A DNA stretch of 64,000 nucleotides, from contig JAXDJJ010000030.1 in the NCBI GenBank assembly GCA_034665745.1, forward strand, positions 57,366 through 121,365. Direction: 5' to 3'. The translations under genes and the position numbers were made by a program. Every line of letters starts with the position of its first letter. Positions within the stretch are counted from its first letter, which is position 1. Below, in pieces: positions 9,356 to 16,990 of this stretch. The DNA is from JAXDJJ01 sp034665745. Lineage in GTDB: Bacteria > Actinomycetota > CADDZG01 > WHSQ01. The notes beneath the pieces are model-generated. The model searched no databases. It was not told the origin of the DNA and worked only from the letters and a program-made list of their open reading frames with translations.

Positions 9356-9649
9356 CTAGACGTTGGGTGCGCCGACTGGGTCGTTGTTCGTCGACGTCTC
9401 GAGGGGGCGCTGAACGGTCATAGAGCTGTCATAGGAGTCGTAGCTGTTGCTACCCCCCTTGCCCTGCCCGATGGGGAGCAGGCCGTTCTTGTAGGCGTAG
9501 GCCGCCCCTCCGAGGATGCCGCCGATCAAGGTGAGCTTGAACAGGCGCCCCAGGAACGACGCCTTCTGAGGCTGGCGGGACTCCTGGACACGGTCGTAGA
9601 CCTCTTTGAGGGCGACTGCTGCAAGGGCTTTCTTGACGATCGGGCTCAT
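9356..9649 (-). CDS. Small single-pass membrane protein of unknown function
   Basis: The 97-residue product starts at an ATG preceded by GAGGAGG. It has an N-terminal amphipathic helix (VKKALAAVALKEVYDRVQES), a basic stretch, one transmembrane segment at ~37-58 (LFKLTLIGGILGGAAYAYKN), and a Gly/Ser/Tyr-rich polar tail. I do not recognise a named family. It sits upstream of the ECF sigma gene on the same strand, so co-transcription and a link to sigma regulation are possible but unproven. Confidence 0.7.
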   Translation of the reverse strand: MSPIVKKALAAVALKEVYDRVQESRQPQKASFLGRLFKLTLIGGILGGAAYAYKNGLLPIGQGKGGSNSYDSYDSSMTVQRPLETSTNNDPVGAPNV

Positions 9650-9722
9650 GGCTCCTCCTCGGTGCGGGTTGTCTGGACTTCTTTTCTACCCAGGTTCGGG
9701 CCCACGGTACCCCTAGGCCCAT

Positions 9723-9752
9723 TTGTTTTCCTAGCGCTAGCGGGGGTATAAC
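9723..9752 (+). promoter_or_regulatory. Candidate promoter with internal palindrome before the basic repeat protein
   Basis: TTGTTT (9723-9728) and TATAAC (9747-9752) are separated by 18 nt. The perfect palindrome CTAGCGCTAG (9731-9740) lies in the spacer, where an operator would sit. The downstream gene has a strong ribosome binding site (AAGGAGGAG) before its ATG at 9788. Confidence 0.4.
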
Positions 9753-9787
9753 AGTTGCAAGCAACCGATCTCCCATAAGGAGGAGTC

Positions 9788-10420
9788 ATGCCGAAGATCA
9801 CCGACCGGGCCGTAGAGCTCGGCCTGTACCTGCCCCTCGGGGCCTATTCGAAGGCTCGCGAGGGCCTTTCCGACCTGACCACCGCTCGGGTCCGCAAGCT
9901 GGTCGACGAGTTCGTCGACCGCGGCGAAGAGCGCACCCAGGTCATCACGAAGGTCGTCCGTCGCCGGGCGAACAAGGCCGAGGACGTTGTCGAGAAGACC
10001 ACGGCCAAGGTTCAGAAGCAGGCGAAGAAGACCGTGAAGAAGGCGTCCGCTGCGACGGCTCCTGCGACCGCGAAGCTTCCTCGCGTCGCTGCGCCGAAGA
10101 CCGCTTCGGAGCTTCCGATCGCGTCGTACAACTCGCTGACCGCTTCGGAGATCCTGACCGAGCTCCGTGGTCTCACCCAGACCCAGCTCGCCAAGGTCTA
10201 CAAGTTCGAGAAGGCCAACGAGGGCCGCGCGACGATCCTCGAGGCCATCGACTCACGTCTCACCCCTCTGCCGATCCCGACCTACGACGCACTTACCGTC
10301 GAGGAGATCACGGGTCGTCTCGAGGGCCTGAACGAGAGCGAGCTCAAGACCATCCGTCGCTACGAGTCAGACACCAAGAACCGCTCCACCGTCCTGGAGA
10401 AGATCGAAACCATTCTCTAG
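9788..10420 (+). CDS. Basic Lys/Ala-rich protein with two C-terminal helical repeats
   Basis: The 210-residue product has an N-terminal ~45 residues resembling phasin-like helices (ELGLYLPLGAYSKAREGLSD). A strongly basic Ala/Lys/Thr-rich middle (~55-105: VQKQAKKTVKKASAATAPAT) resembles histone H1 tails. Two tandem ~47-residue repeats follow, IASYNSLTASEILTELRGLT and IPTYDALTVEEITGRLEGLN, each ending in R(A/S)TxLExI. The basic part suggests binding to DNA or another polyanion, with the repeats as small helical interaction units; both are inference. Strong ribosome binding site and its own promoter suggest good expression. Confidence 0.75.
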   Translation: MPKITDRAVELGLYLPLGAYSKAREGLSDLTTARVRKLVDEFVDRGEERTQVITKVVRRRANKAEDVVEKTTAKVQKQAKKTVKKASAATAPATAKLPRVAAPKTASELPIASYNSLTASEILTELRGLTQTQLAKVYKFEKANEGRATILEAIDSRLTPLPIPTYDALTVEEITGRLEGLNESELKTIRRYESDTKNRSTVLEKIETIL

Positions 10421-10456
10421 AACTACCTGTTGTCGGGAGGGCGCGAGGATGAACGT

Positions 10457-11590
10457 ATGCCTCGCGCCCTTCTCGTTACCACCTCGTTCCTTCCGGGCCG
10501 GGGGGGCATAGAGAGCTACCTCGCCGAGCTGTGTCTCGAGCTCGCCCCCGATCTCGCCGTCCTCGCCCCCGCCCAACGTGACGGCAAACCGATCCCGTCC
10601 GATCTTCCGTACCGCACGTTCCCGTACTCGTCACAGACCGTGGTTCCCGGCCCCGCGTTGGTGCGAGCCATAGACAGTGCCGCGCGCGAGCTCGAGGTCG
10701 ATCGCATCTTGTTCGGCACCCCATGGCCCCTGTCACTGATCGCGGCACGGGTTGCGGCCCTCGGCTATCCGTACGGCTTCATCGTCTACGGGGCCGAGTT
10801 GCTCGTTCCCACCGCGGCCCCCGGTCTGCGCGGGCTGATGCTCGATGTGCTCGCAGGTTCGGACTTCGTGTTGTCGTGCAGCAACTACACGTTGGACCGA
10901 CTCGGATCGATGTTGGAGGCACGGGGCCGGGCCATGCCCCAGCACGAACGTTTGCCCGCACGCGTCGACATGGAACGTTTCAATCCCGACGTCGACACCT
11001 CGGCGATCCGTTTGCAGCTTGGCCTTGTTCCCGAGGACCGTGTCGTGTTGAGCTTCGGTCGTCTCGTCGAACGGAAGGGCGTGCACCGGATGATCGATGT
11101 CATGGCGCAGGTCAACGAACGTGTGCCCGAGGCGGTGTTCGTCGTTGCCGGCGGCGGGCCCGAAGAGCGGAACCTCCGCCGTCAGGCGGAGGTGAGCGCG
11201 GGCCGGGTGGTGTTCGCGGGCCGGGTGTCCGAGGCCGATGCTCCGGCGCTGTTCGCGACCGCCGATGTCTTCACCCTTCCCGTGGTCGATCGCTACTTCG
11301 GCCTAGAGGTCGAGGGCCTCGGGGTCGTCATGCTCGAGGCGGGCGCATGCGGCACGCCGAGTGTCATCGGCCGCTCCGGTGGCTCGCCGGAGACCGTCGT
11401 GGATGGCGAGACCGGGTTCGTGATCGATGCACGGGACCGGGGAGTGCTTGCCGACCGGGTTGGGTACCTCTTGGAGAGACCCGACGAAGCGGCTGAGATG
11501 GGGCGAAAGGCCCGTGGGTTCGTAGAACGCGAATTCGCAACTGCCCCCCTTCCGCCCCCGTTACTGTCGTGGTTAGGTGAAGGCCCTTAG
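10457..11590 (+). CDS. GT4-family glycosyltransferase (PimB-like)
   Basis: The start at ATG 10457 is preferred over the TTG at 10430 because GAGG sits 8 nt upstream and the GT-B fold begins at once (MPRALLVTTSFLPGRGGIES). The 377-residue protein has the glycine-rich N-terminal loop and the C-terminal donor-binding part: FGRLVERKGVHRMI, VVAGGGPEERNLRR, VVFAGRVSEADAPALFATAD, and the E-x7-E region (LEVEGLGVVMLEAGACGTPS, GGSPETVVDGETGF). Closest in style to actinobacterial PimB/MgtA alpha-mannosyltransferases acting on the inner membrane face. The substrate cannot be determined from sequence. Confidence 0.88.
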   Translation: MPRALLVTTSFLPGRGGIESYLAELCLELAPDLAVLAPAQRDGKPIPSDLPYRTFPYSSQTVVPGPALVRAIDSAARELEVDRILFGTPWPLSLIAARVAALGYPYGFIVYGAELLVPTAAPGLRGLMLDVLAGSDFVLSCSNYTLDRLGSMLEARGRAMPQHERLPARVDMERFNPDVDTSAIRLQLGLVPEDRVVLSFGRLVERKGVHRMIDVMAQVNERVPEAVFVVAGGGPEERNLRRQAEVSAGRVVFAGRVSEADAPALFATADVFTLPVVDRYFGLEVEGLGVVMLEAGACGTPSVIGRSGGSPETVVDGETGFVIDARDRGVLADRVGYLLERPDEAAEMGRKARGFVEREFATAPLPPPLLSWLGEGP

Positions 11591-11605
11591 CGAGGAGGTC
11601 TGTGT

Positions 11606-11929
11606 ATGCGGATATCGGTGTCTGCGCCCGGCAACCACCTCAAGCCAGACGAGGTTGAAGGCATCGAACGAGATCTCGACAAGATCGACCGCAGGCTCAA
11701 GGACTTCAAGGAAGAAGTAACTGCCGAGGTGCGCGTTACCTCTGCGAACGGTGGGGGCCAGGGCCACCACGTAGTGATCGAGCTCGATTACGGCCGCACC
11801 CACCTCATCGCCAAAGCCGAGAACGGCGACGTAGGCATGGCCGTCCGCGAGGCCCGGGAAGAGCTCCTCCGCCAGATAAACGACCGCAGCCGCGGAGGCC
11901 ACTCCCAGTTCGCCAAACACACCACCTAG
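11606..11929 (+). CDS. Short RaiA/HPF-like ribosome-associated protein
   Basis: The 107-residue product has GAGGAGG before its ATG. It shows the HPF/RaiA N-terminal beta-alpha-beta-beta-beta-alpha pattern: an opening MRISVSAPGNHLKPDEVEG strand-helix, a two-strand section ending in HHVVIELDYGRTHLIAKAEN, and the GDVGMAVREAREELLRQIND helix that matches the conserved (M/A)xxAIDxAxDKLxRQL region. HPF/RaiA proteins bind the 30S subunit and hibernate ribosomes. It lacks the C-terminal dimerisation domain of long HPF. The assignment rests on pattern only. Confidence 0.65.
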   Translation: MRISVSAPGNHLKPDEVEGIERDLDKIDRRLKDFKEEVTAEVRVTSANGGGQGHHVVIELDYGRTHLIAKAENGDVGMAVREAREELLRQINDRSRGGHSQFAKHTT

Positions 11930-11930
11930 C

Positions 11931-11981
11931 CGCATAAAGCGCTGTAACTCTCGTTTTCCGGTACTCACAGCGCTTTATGCG
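11931..11981. repeat. Left palindromic repeat of the DUF559 cassette
   Basis: A perfect 15-bp inverted repeat: CGCATAAAGCGCTGT (11931-11945) pairs with ACAGCGCTTTATGCG (11967-11981) around a 21-nt loop. It lies directly after the RaiA-like stop codon. Its first half, CATAAAGCGCTGTAACTC, recurs inverted at the other end of the DUF559 gene. Confidence 0.9.
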
Positions 11982-12028
11982 TGTTCCACACCACCGTTTC
12001 GTTGCGAGCGCAGCATCACTCTGGGTGC

Positions 12029-12946
12029 ATGTCGCTTCATGAGTTCCAACAGCTTGTGGAGCTGGCCCTCAGTCAGCACGGAGTGGTGTCAGCGCAGCAG
12101 GCCCAGCACCTCGGGATCGATCACCGTGCACTCAGCCGAGCGGTTAAGTCGAGAAAACTGGCCAAAGTTCACCGGGGCGTCTACCGGATGGGCGGTGCGC
12201 AGATGACGTGGCTAGGCGACCTCATGGCCGCTCACCTGTGGCTTGGAGACGACTCGGCCGTTTCGCATCTCTCAGCAGCCGCTCTTTGGGAGCTCCCAGG
12301 ATTCCGTGAAGGTCCCGTCGAGTTATCAACGCCTCGAAACCGCAAACCCCTGCCGCCGGTCGTCGTGCATAAGGCGTCTGGAGAACTGGGTGCCCACACG
12401 ACGACCGTTGCCTGCATCCCAGTGACTAATGCTGGCCGGACGCTGATCGACATTGCCGGCTTGGTCCCAGCGGATCAGCTGGAGTGCGCAGTCGAGGACG
12501 GGATAAGGCGAAGACTCACCTCACTTGGACATCTGCGCTACCTGATGCAGGGTCTTCATGGCAAGGGTGCGCATGGCGTCGCATCGATACGGAGATTGTT
12601 GGACGGCCAGGGCAGCATCACTGAAAGCCAATTCGAGACGAAGTTGCTACAAGCGATCAGGAAGGCCGGTCTGCCCGAACCGGTACTTCAACATGAAGTC
12701 ATGGCTGACGGGCATCTGGTGGCACGCGTTGACTTCGCCTATCCGTGGGCGAAGGTGGCGATCGAAGCAGATAGCTATTCGTTTCATTCCGGACGACACG
12801 CGTGGGAGGCAGACCTCGACCGCCGTAGCGCGCTCACGTCTCTGGGTTGGTTGGTCATCCATGTCACGTACCGCCAGATGCAGTCGGGGATGGACGCCGT
12901 GGCTGGGCGCATCAAGAGGGTCTTGACGCCTTCGTTGTCCGTATAA
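12029..12946 (+). CDS. AbiEi-type HTH plus DUF559 (Vsr-like) nuclease-fold protein
   Basis: The ATG at 12029 is chosen; the longer frame back to 11981 would begin in the left repeat. The 305-residue protein has an N-terminal winged-helix like the AbiEi antitoxin N-domain (HGVVSAQQAQHLGIDHRALS, then KLAKVHRGVYRM), a middle AbiEi-like region (VSHLSAAALWELPGFREGPV), and a C-terminal DUF559 domain with ESQFETKLL, a VDFAYPWAKVAIEAD strand supplying the D and ExD residues of a PD-(D/E)XK core, and a GWLVIHVTYRQM strand-helix. No partner AbiEii toxin gene is adjacent. Codon use looks less GC3-biased than that of its neighbours. The stop codon lies inside the right palindrome. Function is unproven: orphan antitoxin-like regulator or nuclease. 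Confidence 0.82.
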   Translation: MSLHEFQQLVELALSQHGVVSAQQAQHLGIDHRALSRAVKSRKLAKVHRGVYRMGGAQMTWLGDLMAAHLWLGDDSAVSHLSAAALWELPGFREGPVELSTPRNRKPLPPVVVHKASGELGAHTTTVACIPVTNAGRTLIDIAGLVPADQLECAVEDGIRRRLTSLGHLRYLMQGLHGKGAHGVASIRRLLDGQGSITESQFETKLLQAIRKAGLPEPVLQHEVMADGHLVARVDFAYPWAKVAIEADSYSFHSGRHAWEADLDRRSALTSLGWLVIHVTYRQMQSGMDAVAGRIKRVLTPSLSV

Positions 12947-12988
12947 AGCGCTGGAAGGACCGTTTACCGGGAGTTACAGCGCTTTATG
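12943..12988. repeat. Right palindromic repeat of the DUF559 cassette
   Basis: ATAAAGCGCTG (12943-12953) pairs perfectly with CAGCGCTTTAT (12977-12987) around a 23-nt loop. Bases 12968-12988 are the inverted counterpart of 11933-11953 (20 of 21 identical). The DUF559 stop codon (12944-12946) is part of it. Confidence 0.9.
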
Positions 12989-12996
12989 GCTCCGAG

Positions 12997-13641
12997 CTAG
13001 AGGACTATCTCGTGGGCTCTTGGGTTTTCGGCGGCTAGGAGGCCTGAGCGCCAGGCTTCGTGCATCGCATCTACCAACTGCGGGTCGAACTGTTCGCCGG
13101 CGCAACGGCGGAGCTCGGCCAGGGCTTCCTCGGTGCTGAGGATCTCTCCGTAGGGCCGGTCGGTGGTCATCGCATCGAAGGCGTCCGCGACGAAGATCGC
13201 ACGCGACTCCCTCGGGATGTCGATGCCCGACAGACCCGAGGGGTAGCCGCTCCCGTCCCAACGCTCGTGGTGATGAAGAACCACGGGGATCATCCGTTCC
13301 ATGTTCGGGAAGCGGCTGAGGATGCTGGCGCCCAAGATGGGGTGCAGCCGGACGAGGTGCAGCTCCTCGTCGGTGAGCTTGCCGTTCTTCCTCAGCACTT
13401 GATCGGGGATCCCGATCTTGCCGATGTCGTGGATCAGGCCCGCCTGTCGGATGAACGCGATCTCCGCACGCGGAAGGCCGAGGATCCGACCGAGCGCCGC
13501 CGTGTAATCGGCGACGCGGCACGAGTGACCGCCCGTGTAGGTGTCGTGGTCGTTGACCGCGATGACGAGCGAGCTCAACGCCTTGTGGTAGTCGCGGCGG
13601 GGTGCCGCATACGACAGCGAATCTTCCAAACGGCTAGTCAC
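12997..13641 (-). CDS. HD-GYP domain cyclic-dinucleotide phosphodiesterase
   Basis: The 214-residue protein is an almost stand-alone HD-GYP domain. Visible motifs are TGGHSCRVADY, the metal-binding GLIHDIGKIGIPD (HD), HPILGASIL, the GYP motif in HHERWDGSGYP, and FVADAFDAMTTDRPY. This family hydrolyses c-di-GMP (some members 3'3'-cGAMP) to mononucleotides in the cytoplasm. No receiver or sensory domain is fused; only ~25 residues precede the domain. The start is GTG 13641, with no clear ribosome binding site and a sigma28-like promoter that would start transcription almost at the start codon. Confidence 0.9.
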   Translation of the reverse strand: MTSRLEDSLSYAAPRRDYHKALSSLVIAVNDHDTYTGGHSCRVADYTAALGRILGLPRAEIAFIRQAGLIHDIGKIGIPDQVLRKNGKLTDEELHLVRLHPILGASILSRFPNMERMIPVVLHHHERWDGSGYPSGLSGIDIPRESRAIFVADAFDAMTTDRPYGEILSTEEALAELRRCAGEQFDPQLVDAMHEAWRSGLLAAENPRAHEIVL

Positions 13642-13644
13642 ATT

Positions 13645-13714
13645 GGGCTATCGGCACCGGTTGGAAAAAGCTTTAGAGGGCTATGTCCCTCTATTTTCCG
13701 GGCTATGCGGAAAA
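13645..13714. repeat. Three GGGCTAT copies, two in hairpin loops, upstream of the HD-GYP gene
   Basis: GGGCTAT occurs at 13645, 13678 and 13700, spaced 33 and 22 bases apart (multiples of 11, the same DNA face). The second lies in an AGAGGG/CCCTCT hairpin (13675-13692) and the third in a TTTTCCG/CGGAAAA hairpin (13694-13714). The cluster looks like operator sites in the HD-GYP promoter. Confidence 0.5.
13649..13675 (-). promoter_or_regulatory. Sigma28/WhiG-like promoter of the HD-GYP gene
   Basis: On the minus strand TAAA (13675-13672) and GCCGATA (13655-13649) are 16 nt apart. This matches the sigma28/SigD/WhiG consensus TAAA-N15/16-GCCGATAA. Transcription would start at or just before the GTG start codon. 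No sigma28 gene is in the window. Confidence 0.6.
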
Positions 13715-13738
13715 TGCGGACAGTTGCCGCGAGACGGC

Positions 13739-13768
13739 AAAGGCCCCCGGGGTTAGCCGGGGGCCTTT
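13739..13768 (-). terminator. Strong terminator after the LVIVD propeller gene
   Basis: A perfect 12-bp stem, AAAGGCCCCCGG with CCGGGGGCCTTT, surrounds a 6-nt loop. It lies 28 bases past the stop of the minus-strand gene at 13797 and ends in a short T run. It isolates that operon from the HD-GYP promoter. Confidence 0.8.
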
Positions 13769-13796
13769 GGTCTGACTGCTTACAGAGAGTGAGGGG

Positions 13797-15044
13797 TTAG
13801 CCAGCACACTCCGTGTCGGTGATCTTGTAGATGTCGAAGCCACGGTGCTCGTCGTTCGAGGTGATGTATTTCTCGTCCGTGGTGAACTTCGAGCTCCATG
13901 AGGAACCGCCCTCGGGCACGAACCAACCGCACTCCTTGATGCCGGTCGGGGCACGGTTCGCACCGACGGTGACACCGATAGCGGTCGTGATGTCGAGGTA
14001 ACGAGTGCCGAGCGAGTACCAGGAGATCGCGATCTTCGTGGAGTCACGAGAGATCTCGAAGACGTGGCTCGTGCACGATCCGGCCTCTCCGTTGTGGTTG
14101 ACGACGAACTCAGCCGGCTCGTAGATACCGGTCAGGACGGGCACCGGAGGGGTCGAGAAGTCGTAGACGTACCACGCACCACCCGGGCAGGCGTAGGTGC
14201 CGCCGCCGCCGCCTTCGTCGCCGATGAGGATGTGCTTGTCATCGGGCGTGAACTTGGCGTCGTGGGTGATCGAGCAGCCCGGGCACTGGCTCTCGTAAAC
14301 GAGAGTGGGGTTCTCGACATCCGAGGTGTCGAAGATGTCGAAGTGACTGATGGCTGCGGTCACAGCGTAGGTGCCCTTCTGGTTGAAGCTGATGTCGTGC
14401 GGTGCGTGCGGAAGGCTGCGGATCGTGTTGATCAGTTCCGGCTTGGCCGGGTTCTTGATCGACCAGATCTGGATGTGCGAGCTGCCGCCAGGAACCAGCG
14501 AAGAGTTCGACACGTACACGTAAGGCTTGGTCGGGTGCGCCGTCATGTTGTGCGCACCGTCACCCGTCGCGTGTCCAACAACCTTGGGCTTCAGGGGGTT
14601 GCTGATGTCGATCGTCAGGAAGCCCGTGACGCCAAGACCGGTGCAGGCCTCGGGACCACCAGCGGAGTCGTGACCCAACAGCAGGGTCTTCTTGTCGTAG
14701 CTGACCTGGATGTCACCCTGCGAAACGGTGCAAGGGACGAGGGCAACTTCGTGGGCCTTCAGCGGGTTCGTGATGTCGATGACGTGAACGCCACCGCCTT
14801 CGGCGAGCGAACATGTGGAGGTAGCGAACGAGTAGGTCTTCTTGCCGAACTCGACGTTCTCGTGGTCGGTACCGGCCCAGCTGTCGCACTTGCCGGTCTG
14901 GATGTTCTTGACGAGCTTGAGGTTCTCGCCGTCGCCCTTGAGGGGGGCATGAGCGGCCCTCTCGTCGGCCATGGCGATGTTGCCGAGCGCAGCCACGAAC
15001 AGGCTGACTGCGGCGAAAGCTAGTGCGAATCGATTGCGCTTCAT
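13797..15044 (-). CDS. Secreted LVIVD-repeat beta-propeller protein
   Basis: The 415-residue product has a clear signal peptide (residues 1-26, ending IAMA). The rest carries repeated propeller-blade segments of the LVIVD type: GVHVIDITNPLKAHEVALV, GFLTIDISNPLKPKVVGHA, IQIWSIKNPAKPELINTIR, FDIFDTSDVENPTLVYESQ, then YVYDFSTPPVPVLTG. The spacing is consistent with a six- or seven-bladed extracellular propeller. Several Cys residues may form disulfides. It is the second gene of an operon with 15073 (28-nt gap). Ligand unknown. Confidence 0.82.
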   Translation of the reverse strand: MKRNRFALAFAAVSLFVAALGNIAMADERAAHAPLKGDGENLKLVKNIQTGKCDSWAGTDHENVEFGKKTYSFATSTCSLAEGGGVHVIDITNPLKAHEVALVPCTVSQGDIQVSYDKKTLLLGHDSAGGPEACTGLGVTGFLTIDISNPLKPKVVGHATGDGAHNMTAHPTKPYVYVSNSSLVPGGSSHIQIWSIKNPAKPELINTIRSLPHAPHDISFNQKGTYAVTAAISHFDIFDTSDVENPTLVYESQCPGCSITHDAKFTPDDKHILIGDEGGGGGTYACPGGAWYVYDFSTPPVPVLTGIYEPAEFVVNHNGEAGSCTSHVFEISRDSTKIAISWYSLGTRYLDITTAIGVTVGANRAPTGIKECGWFVPEGGSSWSSKFTTDEKYITSNDEHRGFDIYKITDTECAG

Positions 15045-15072
15045 CAGGTCAGCTCTCTCCTTGTGTCGTTGG

Positions 15073-15774
15073 TTAGCGAGGGACGGTGAAGGTCTTGAGG
15101 GTGATGAGTCCGTCCATCGGGAAACCGCTGGACGTAAGGAACGCTGCGGGAGAAGCCGTGATCATGGCGCTGAACGTGCCGATCGCACCGACGATCTTCG
15201 AGCCGGGCTTCGCACCTAGAGCCTCGAGCGAAACCGGGATCGTGATGGAAGCGGTTGCTGCGTCGAAGGTTGCCTGAACGACGTCGAGCTCTTCGCAGAA
15301 CGTCAGGGTCGTTGCCGCGGTCGGGGTCTGCGTGCACTCGCCACGGACCAAGAAGGGCTGAAGGCCCGGGTCACGAGGCAGCTTGCCGGTCGCAGGGTCG
15401 CACTGACCGGAGGTCGGGTCGCAGGCGCCACGGGTGTAGTTCGTGAACTTGCCGTCGAGCTCCCGTGCCTTGCCGTCTACCGTGAAGTCCCACGTGTAAC
15501 GGACGAACTCGGGGATGCCACCGCTGGGCGGAAGCGAGTTCAGCTTGATGACGAAGTTGACCGTCTTGGCGTCTGCCATGCCGATCTCGGCTCCGACGAG
15601 GTCCTGGCCGGTGGCGTCACCAACGGGTGCAAGTCCTGGGTCTACGTTTGCTCCCCAGTCGCCGGCAAGGTCTGTACCAACGACCACAGGGCCGCCCTTC
15701 TTTGCCGTAGCAGGCGCGACCATGAGGCCGGCCAGCAGGCCGAACATTGCGATTCCAACCAATAGCTTCTTCAT
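15073..15774 (-). CDS. Secreted protein of unknown function
   Basis: The 233-residue product has an N-terminal signal peptide (MKKLLVGIAMFGLLAGLMVA, cleavage near PATA). The mature part is beta-rich, with YTWDFTVDGKARELDGKF and a Cys-containing loop (RGACDPTSGQCDPATGK). I do not recognise a family. It is first in the operon with the LVIVD propeller, so the two probably act together outside the cell (inference). Confidence 0.75.
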   Translation of the reverse strand: MKKLLVGIAMFGLLAGLMVAPATAKKGGPVVVGTDLAGDWGANVDPGLAPVGDATGQDLVGAEIGMADAKTVNFVIKLNSLPPSGGIPEFVRYTWDFTVDGKARELDGKFTNYTRGACDPTSGQCDPATGKLPRDPGLQPFLVRGECTQTPTAATTLTFCEELDVVQATFDAATASITIPVSLEALGAKPGSKIVGAIGTFSAMITASPAAFLTSSGFPMDGLITLKTFTVPR

Positions 15775-15936
15775 CGTTCTCTCCCTTATGGGTTTTTCGT
15801 TCGTGACTGGTGAGTTCGACGGTTCGGGCGTGGCTCCTGCTACTTGGTGAGCCGCCCGGGTCGGCAGGAGAGCGTTGCCCCTTGGCGAATCCTCTCGAAT
15901 CGGACGAAAAAACGATGCCAGAGGAGTTGCTCAGTG

Positions 15937-16986
15937 ATGAGGGTTAAAGGAATGACGGTCGCTATCGCAGCGCTCGTTGCGATCGCGCTACTGGTACCGC
16001 TCAGCACACCGGGCATCTCGAAGGGTTCGAAGAACCCCTACGGCTTCGTCGACCTCAGCCAGTTCCCCAAGCCGAACATCAAGGGGGCCGAGATCATCAC
16101 CGGCCTTGAGGAGTACGTCGACAACTACCCCCTCCGTCAGAACGGGCTCCCCAACAACGCAGCTGCTGCCGAGTTCCTCGGCAAAGAGGCCGAGAAGTAC
16201 GGCTTCAAGACGAAGATCTGGGAGTTCCCCGCAGGCCCGAACAACGTGCGTAACGTGCGCGTCGTCGAGTCCGTCAAGCGTGGGACCGAGAAGCCGAACG
16301 AGTGGATCGCCCTCGTTGCTCACTACGACGCGGTCGCTCCCGACGGCGTTGGCGTCACCATCCAAGGTGCTTACGACCCCGCCAGTGGCGCGAACATGCT
16401 GCGGTTCTTCGGCAAAGCGTTCTCGAAGGTCAAGACGAAGCGTTCGATCGCCATCCTCTGGTTCGACGCCGAGGAGAACGGTCTCCTCGCCTCAAAGGCC
16501 TACGTCGAGAACGTCGTAAAGAAGAAAGGCGCTCCGAAGTTCGTCGCTGCCATGGGCTTCGACATGGTCGGCATCGCCTACCCCGCCAACTACTGCATGT
16601 GCATCTACCACGGCACGAACGTCCCGGACGATGCTGCCAAGGGCGTGCCGATCATCGACTACGTCAACTTCGACTTCCTCAAGTTCCCCGAGGGCGACGG
16701 AGAGCCGGCTACGAGCAAGTGGCCCCGCGGTGTCAAGGGTGCGGTGTGCAACTGCGGCGCGAACATCAGGAACTCCGACGAGTCGAGCTTCGCGGCTGCT
16801 GGGATCTTCACGTTGCGTTGGACCGGCATGCGTACCGCGTCGGACTATCCCGGCTACCACTTCCCGTGGGACACGGTTCCGTTCATGGAGCAGGTCGCCG
16901 GGGGCCGCGAGAACCTCGAGCAGGGCACCGAGAACACCTTCATCTCGGCCTATTACACGACCCTGCTGCTCGACAACCTCAAGTAA
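15937..16986 (+). CDS. Secreted M28-family zinc aminopeptidase
   Basis: The ATG at 15937 is chosen because AGAGGAG ends 10 nt before it and the signal peptide follows (MTVAIAALVAIALLVPLS). The 349-residue protein has M28 metal-ligand motifs: IALVAHYDAVAPD (His and Asp), GAYDPASGANML (bridging Asp), WFDAEENGLLASKAYV (catalytic Glu plus zinc Glu), an FDMVG Asp, and a C-terminal YPGYHFPWDT His. M28 enzymes release N-terminal amino acids from peptides. It is transcribed away from the secreted pair at 13797-15774. Confidence 0.87.
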   Translation: MRVKGMTVAIAALVAIALLVPLSTPGISKGSKNPYGFVDLSQFPKPNIKGAEIITGLEEYVDNYPLRQNGLPNNAAAAEFLGKEAEKYGFKTKIWEFPAGPNNVRNVRVVESVKRGTEKPNEWIALVAHYDAVAPDGVGVTIQGAYDPASGANMLRFFGKAFSKVKTKRSIAILWFDAEENGLLASKAYVENVVKKKGAPKFVAAMGFDMVGIAYPANYCMCIYHGTNVPDDAAKGVPIIDYVNFDFLKFPEGDGEPATSKWPRGVKGAVCNCGANIRNSDESSFAAAGIFTLRWTGMRTASDYPGYHFPWDTVPFMEQVAGGRENLEQGTENTFISAYYTTLLLDNLK

Positions 16987-16990
16987 GAGG

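Larger units (their letters stand above)
11933..12988 (+). mobile_element. Putative cassette: DUF559 nuclease gene between terminal inverted repeats
   Basis: The two ends carry a 21-bp inverted repeat with one mismatch (CATAAAGCGCTGTAACTC then TCG on the left, the same then CCG read inward from the right). Each end also contains an inner inverted copy, so each forms its own hairpin. The only gene inside encodes an HTH-DUF559 protein with a PD-(D/E)XK-like core. No target-site duplication is evident. A mobile or nuclease-mobilised unit is inferred; paired bidirectional terminators are the main alternative. Confidence 0.45.
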
